This document shows positions 6,095 through 7,866 of a stretch of DNA of 7,866 bases, in pieces (the stretch's first letter is position 1; every line of letters begins with the position of its first letter). The translations under genes were made by a program, and so were the position numbers. Origin of the DNA: a bacterium (lineage in GTDB: Bacteria; Bacillota_I; Bacilli_A; RFN20; CAG-826); contig JAHZFY010000037.1 in assembly GCA_019421105.1 (NCBI GenBank), forward strand, positions 1 to 7,866, in the 5' to 3' direction. The notes beneath the pieces are model-generated. The model made no database searches. It was given only the letters and a program-made list of their open reading frames with translations, and was not told where the DNA came from.

Positions 6095-7123
6095 ATGAGA
6101 AAGATTAGAGTTGTCCAATATGGATGTGGCAAGATGTCTAAGTATATTTTAAGATATCTTCATGAAAAGGGAGCGGAAATTGTAGGTGCAATTGATGTCA
6201 ATCCTGATATTTTAGGTATGGATGTTGGCGATTTTGCCGAACTAGGTATCAAATTAGGTGTTAAAATTTCTAAAAACGCTGATGAAGTTTTAGATAATTG
6301 CGACGCTGATGTTGCTATCGTTACTTTATTCTCATTTATGTCTGATATTTATGAACATGTTGAAAAATGTGTTCAACGTGGTATCAACGTCATCACAACT
6401 TGTGAAGAAGCCATTTATCCATGGACTACCGCAAGTGAAATTACTAATAAATTAGATGCTCTTGCAAAAGAAACTGGCTGTACAGTTTGTGGATCTGGTA
6501 TGCAAGATATTTATTGGATTAACATGGTCGGTTTAATTGCTGGTGGCGTACATACAATTAAAAAGATTAAAGGCGCATATTCATATAATGTTGATGAATA
6601 TGGTTTAGCTTTAGCTAAAGCTCATGGATGTGATTTAACAAAAGAAGAATTTGAAAAAGAATTAGCTCATCCTGAAGTAGTTGTTCCATCATATGCTTGG
6701 AATGCTGCTGAAGCGATTGTTAATAAACTTGGATTAACCATTAAATCAATAGAACAAAAGCAAGTTCCATATATCATCGATAAAGATATTTATTCTTCCA
6801 CATTAGGAAAAGATATTAAAGCTGGAAGATGTATTGGCATGTCTGCGGTGGTCACAATTGAAACTATTCAAGGAATCGTTGTTGAAGAACAAACAATTGG
6901 TAAAGTCTATGGACCAGATGAAGGGGATATGTGTGATTGGGAAATCGAAGGCGAACCAAATGTTAAATTTGGTGTTGATAAACCTGCTACTGTCGAACAC
7001 ACATGTGCCACTGTTGTTAACCGTATTCCATCTTTATTAAGAGCACCTGCTGGCTATGTTACTGCTGATCAATTAGAACCAAACCAATACCTAACATACC
7101 CAATGGAATTTTACGTTGAATAA
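6095..7123 (+). CDS. NAD(P)-dependent oxidoreductase, 2,4-diaminopentanoate dehydrogenase-like
   Basis: The 342-aa product resembles the dihydrodipicolinate-reductase-fold family that includes (2R,4S)-2,4-diaminopentanoate dehydrogenase (Ord) of clostridial ornithine fermentation. The N-terminal Rossmann domain shows VVQYGCGKMS (6-15), the dinucleotide loop, and an acidic Asp34 at the end of strand two (GAIDVNP), which favours NAD(H). The family pattern EEAIYPW (104-110) follows the strand NVIT. The C-terminal domain (about 130-330) has the expected length. The reaction in the named relative is NAD(P)-dependent oxidative deamination of a diamino acid; the substrate here is unproven. No aminomutase or thiolase gene of the ornithine pathway is nearby, so the enzyme may act on another amine. 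The gene stands alone between its own promoter and a strong terminator, and its ribosome site suggests good expression. The fold and family are confident; the exact activity is inference. Confidence 0.8.
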   Translation: MRKIRVVQYGCGKMSKYILRYLHEKGAEIVGAIDVNPDILGMDVGDFAELGIKLGVKISKNADEVLDNCDADVAIVTLFSFMSDIYEHVEKCVQRGINVITTCEEAIYPWTTASEITNKLDALAKETGCTVCGSGMQDIYWINMVGLIAGGVHTIKKIKGAYSYNVDEYGLALAKAHGCDLTKEEFEKELAHPEVVVPSYAWNAAEAIVNKLGLTIKSIEQKQVPYIIDKDIYSSTLGKDIKAGRCIGMSAVVTIETIQGIVVEEQTIGKVYGPDEGDMCDWEIEGEPNVKFGVDKPATVEHTCATVVNRIPSLLRAPAGYVTADQLEPNQYLTYPMEFYVE

Positions 7124-7140
7124 AAAATAACAAATCACAT

Positions 7141-7168
7141 AAGGGCCCCTAGGGGCTCTTTTTATTTT
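7141..7168 (+). terminator. Rho-independent terminator of the oxidoreductase gene
   Basis: AAGGGCCC (7141-7148) pairs with GGGCTCTT (7153-7160) across the tetraloop CTAG, giving an 8-bp stem with one G-U pair, followed by TTTATTTT (7161-7168). It begins 17 bp after the oxidoreductase stop and separates that gene from glgB. Confidence 0.9.
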
Positions 7169-7204
7169 GCAAAATAGATAAAATTATATTTTATTTATTT
7201 TTCA

Positions 7205-7210
7205 TATAAT
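7205..7210 (+). promoter_or_regulatory. Probable -10 box of the glgB promoter
   Basis: A perfect TATAAT lies 25 bp before the glgB start and between the upstream terminator and the ribosome site. The region 15-18 bp upstream is only AT-rich (TTATAT at 7184-7189 is the nearest candidate), so the -35 box is undefined. Confidence 0.45.
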
Positions 7211-7235
7211 ATAAACTATATGTGGAGGTCTATAT

Positions 7236-7866
7236 ATGGCTTACGGATTACTTTATGATTACTTGATGGGACAATGCGTTGAAGCATATGAATATTTTGG
7301 TGCCCATTTTGAAACAAGAAAAATCAAAAGAAAAAATGTTTCAGGTGTAGTGTTTAGATTATACGCTCCGATGGCAAGCGATGTTAGCGTCATTGGCGAA
7401 TGGAATAATTGGGACGTTACAAAAAATAAGATGGAAAAAATCGATGAATGCGGTGTGTTTGAATGCTTTGTTGAAAATTTAACAAATTATCAAACATATA
7501 AATTCCATTTTAAAAATGCTCATGGTGAATATGTTGATAAGGCTGACCCATTTGCGTTTTATAGCGAATATCGTCCTGGGACATGTTCAAAACTCTTCGA
7601 TATTAAAAATTTCATCTGGCACGATGAAGATTGGATGAAAAAAAGATCGAGAAATTTTGATGAACCGATGTCTATATATGAGATTCATCTTGGTTCTTGG
7701 AAAGGACAAGTGGACGGAAGATATCTTTCTTATGAAGAAATCGCTGACTACTTGATTCCTTATTTAAAAGAATTAGGTTATACACATGTGGAAATCATGC
7801 CGATAACACAATACCCATTCGATGGTAGTTGGGGATATCAAGCAACAGGTTTTTATAGCGTGGATT
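7236..7866 (+). CDS. glgB: 1,4-alpha-glucan branching enzyme GlgB (N-terminal part, cut by the window edge)
   Basis: The first 210 codons are present and open at the right edge. The enzyme makes alpha-1,6 branches in glycogen by transferring cut alpha-1,4 chains. The visible part contains the CBM48 carbohydrate-binding module (about 35-110; GVVFRLYAPMASDVSVIGEWNNWD at 37-60 is its core, with the usual ADPFAFYSE at 103-111). It continues into the GH13 catalytic barrel with SIYEIHLGSW (146-155), GYTHVEIMPI (181-190) and GSWGYQATGFYSVD (197-210). The catalytic Asp and Glu lie beyond the window. ATG 7236 is supported by GGAGGT (7224-7229) 6 nt upstream. A terminator before it makes it the first gene of its unit; in many Bacillota glgC, glgD, glgA and glgP follow, which cannot be checked here. 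Confidence 0.93.
   Translation, partial: MAYGLLYDYLMGQCVEAYEYFGAHFETRKIKRKNVSGVVFRLYAPMASDVSVIGEWNNWDVTKNKMEKIDECGVFECFVENLTNYQTYKFHFKNAHGEYVDKADPFAFYSEYRPGTCSKLFDIKNFIWHDEDWMKKRSRNFDEPMSIYEIHLGSWKGQVDGRYLSYEEIADYLIPYLKELGYTHVEIMPITQYPFDGSWGYQATGFYSVD

Noticed and set aside
6803..7040. Two small open frames, one on each strand, within the oxidoreductase gene
   Set aside because: Both overlap conserved oxidoreductase coding sequence and lack start signals or recognisable products.

Overview
The window comes from an AT-rich (roughly 30% G+C by eye) low-GC Gram-positive-type bacterium, most likely a member of the Bacilli/Erysipelotrichia or a walled relative of the Mollicutes. The signs are strong purine-rich Shine-Dalgarno sites, sigma-A-type promoters, a CIRCE/HrcA-type heat-shock operator and codon choice dominated by A/T at third positions. 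Tryptophan is encoded by TGG throughout and TGA serves as a stop (end of the secreted-protein gene), so the standard bacterial code applies rather than the Mycoplasma code. A genus cannot be named from this sequence.

Layout from left to right. (1) htpG (Hsp90 chaperone) lies on the minus strand with its own terminator at the left edge and a promoter overlapped by a CIRCE element. (2) A plus-strand pair of small membrane-protein genes follows: a bacterial PH-domain (bPH/DUF304-like) protein and an unrecognised two-helix membrane protein, only 1 bp apart. (3) A plus-strand gene encodes a MATE-family efflux transporter fused to a cytidylate-kinase-like domain. It is driven by a perfect TTGACA/TATAAT promoter whose -10 box sits so close to the start that the mRNA should be leaderless. 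(4) A convergent minus-strand gene encodes a small secreted protein of unknown function. Its last 13 bp overlap the transporter gene, and its terminator hairpin lies inside the transporter's coding sequence. (5) A divergent intergenic region holds palindromes that could be operators. (6) A plus-strand gene encodes an NAD(P)-dependent oxidoreductase of the 2,4-diaminopentanoate dehydrogenase-like group, closed by a strong terminator. (7) The start of glgB (glycogen branching enzyme) is cut by the right edge and probably opens a glycogen operon.

The genes look like independent transcription units rather than one pathway: nearly every one has its own promoter and/or terminator. The only apparent operon is the bPH/membrane-protein pair. 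The most unusual items are the transporter-kinase fusion with its leaderless promoter, direct CIRCE control of htpG, and the convergent overlap with an embedded terminator. No mobile element, CRISPR array, tRNA or rRNA was seen. No intergenic gap exceeds about 205 bp.
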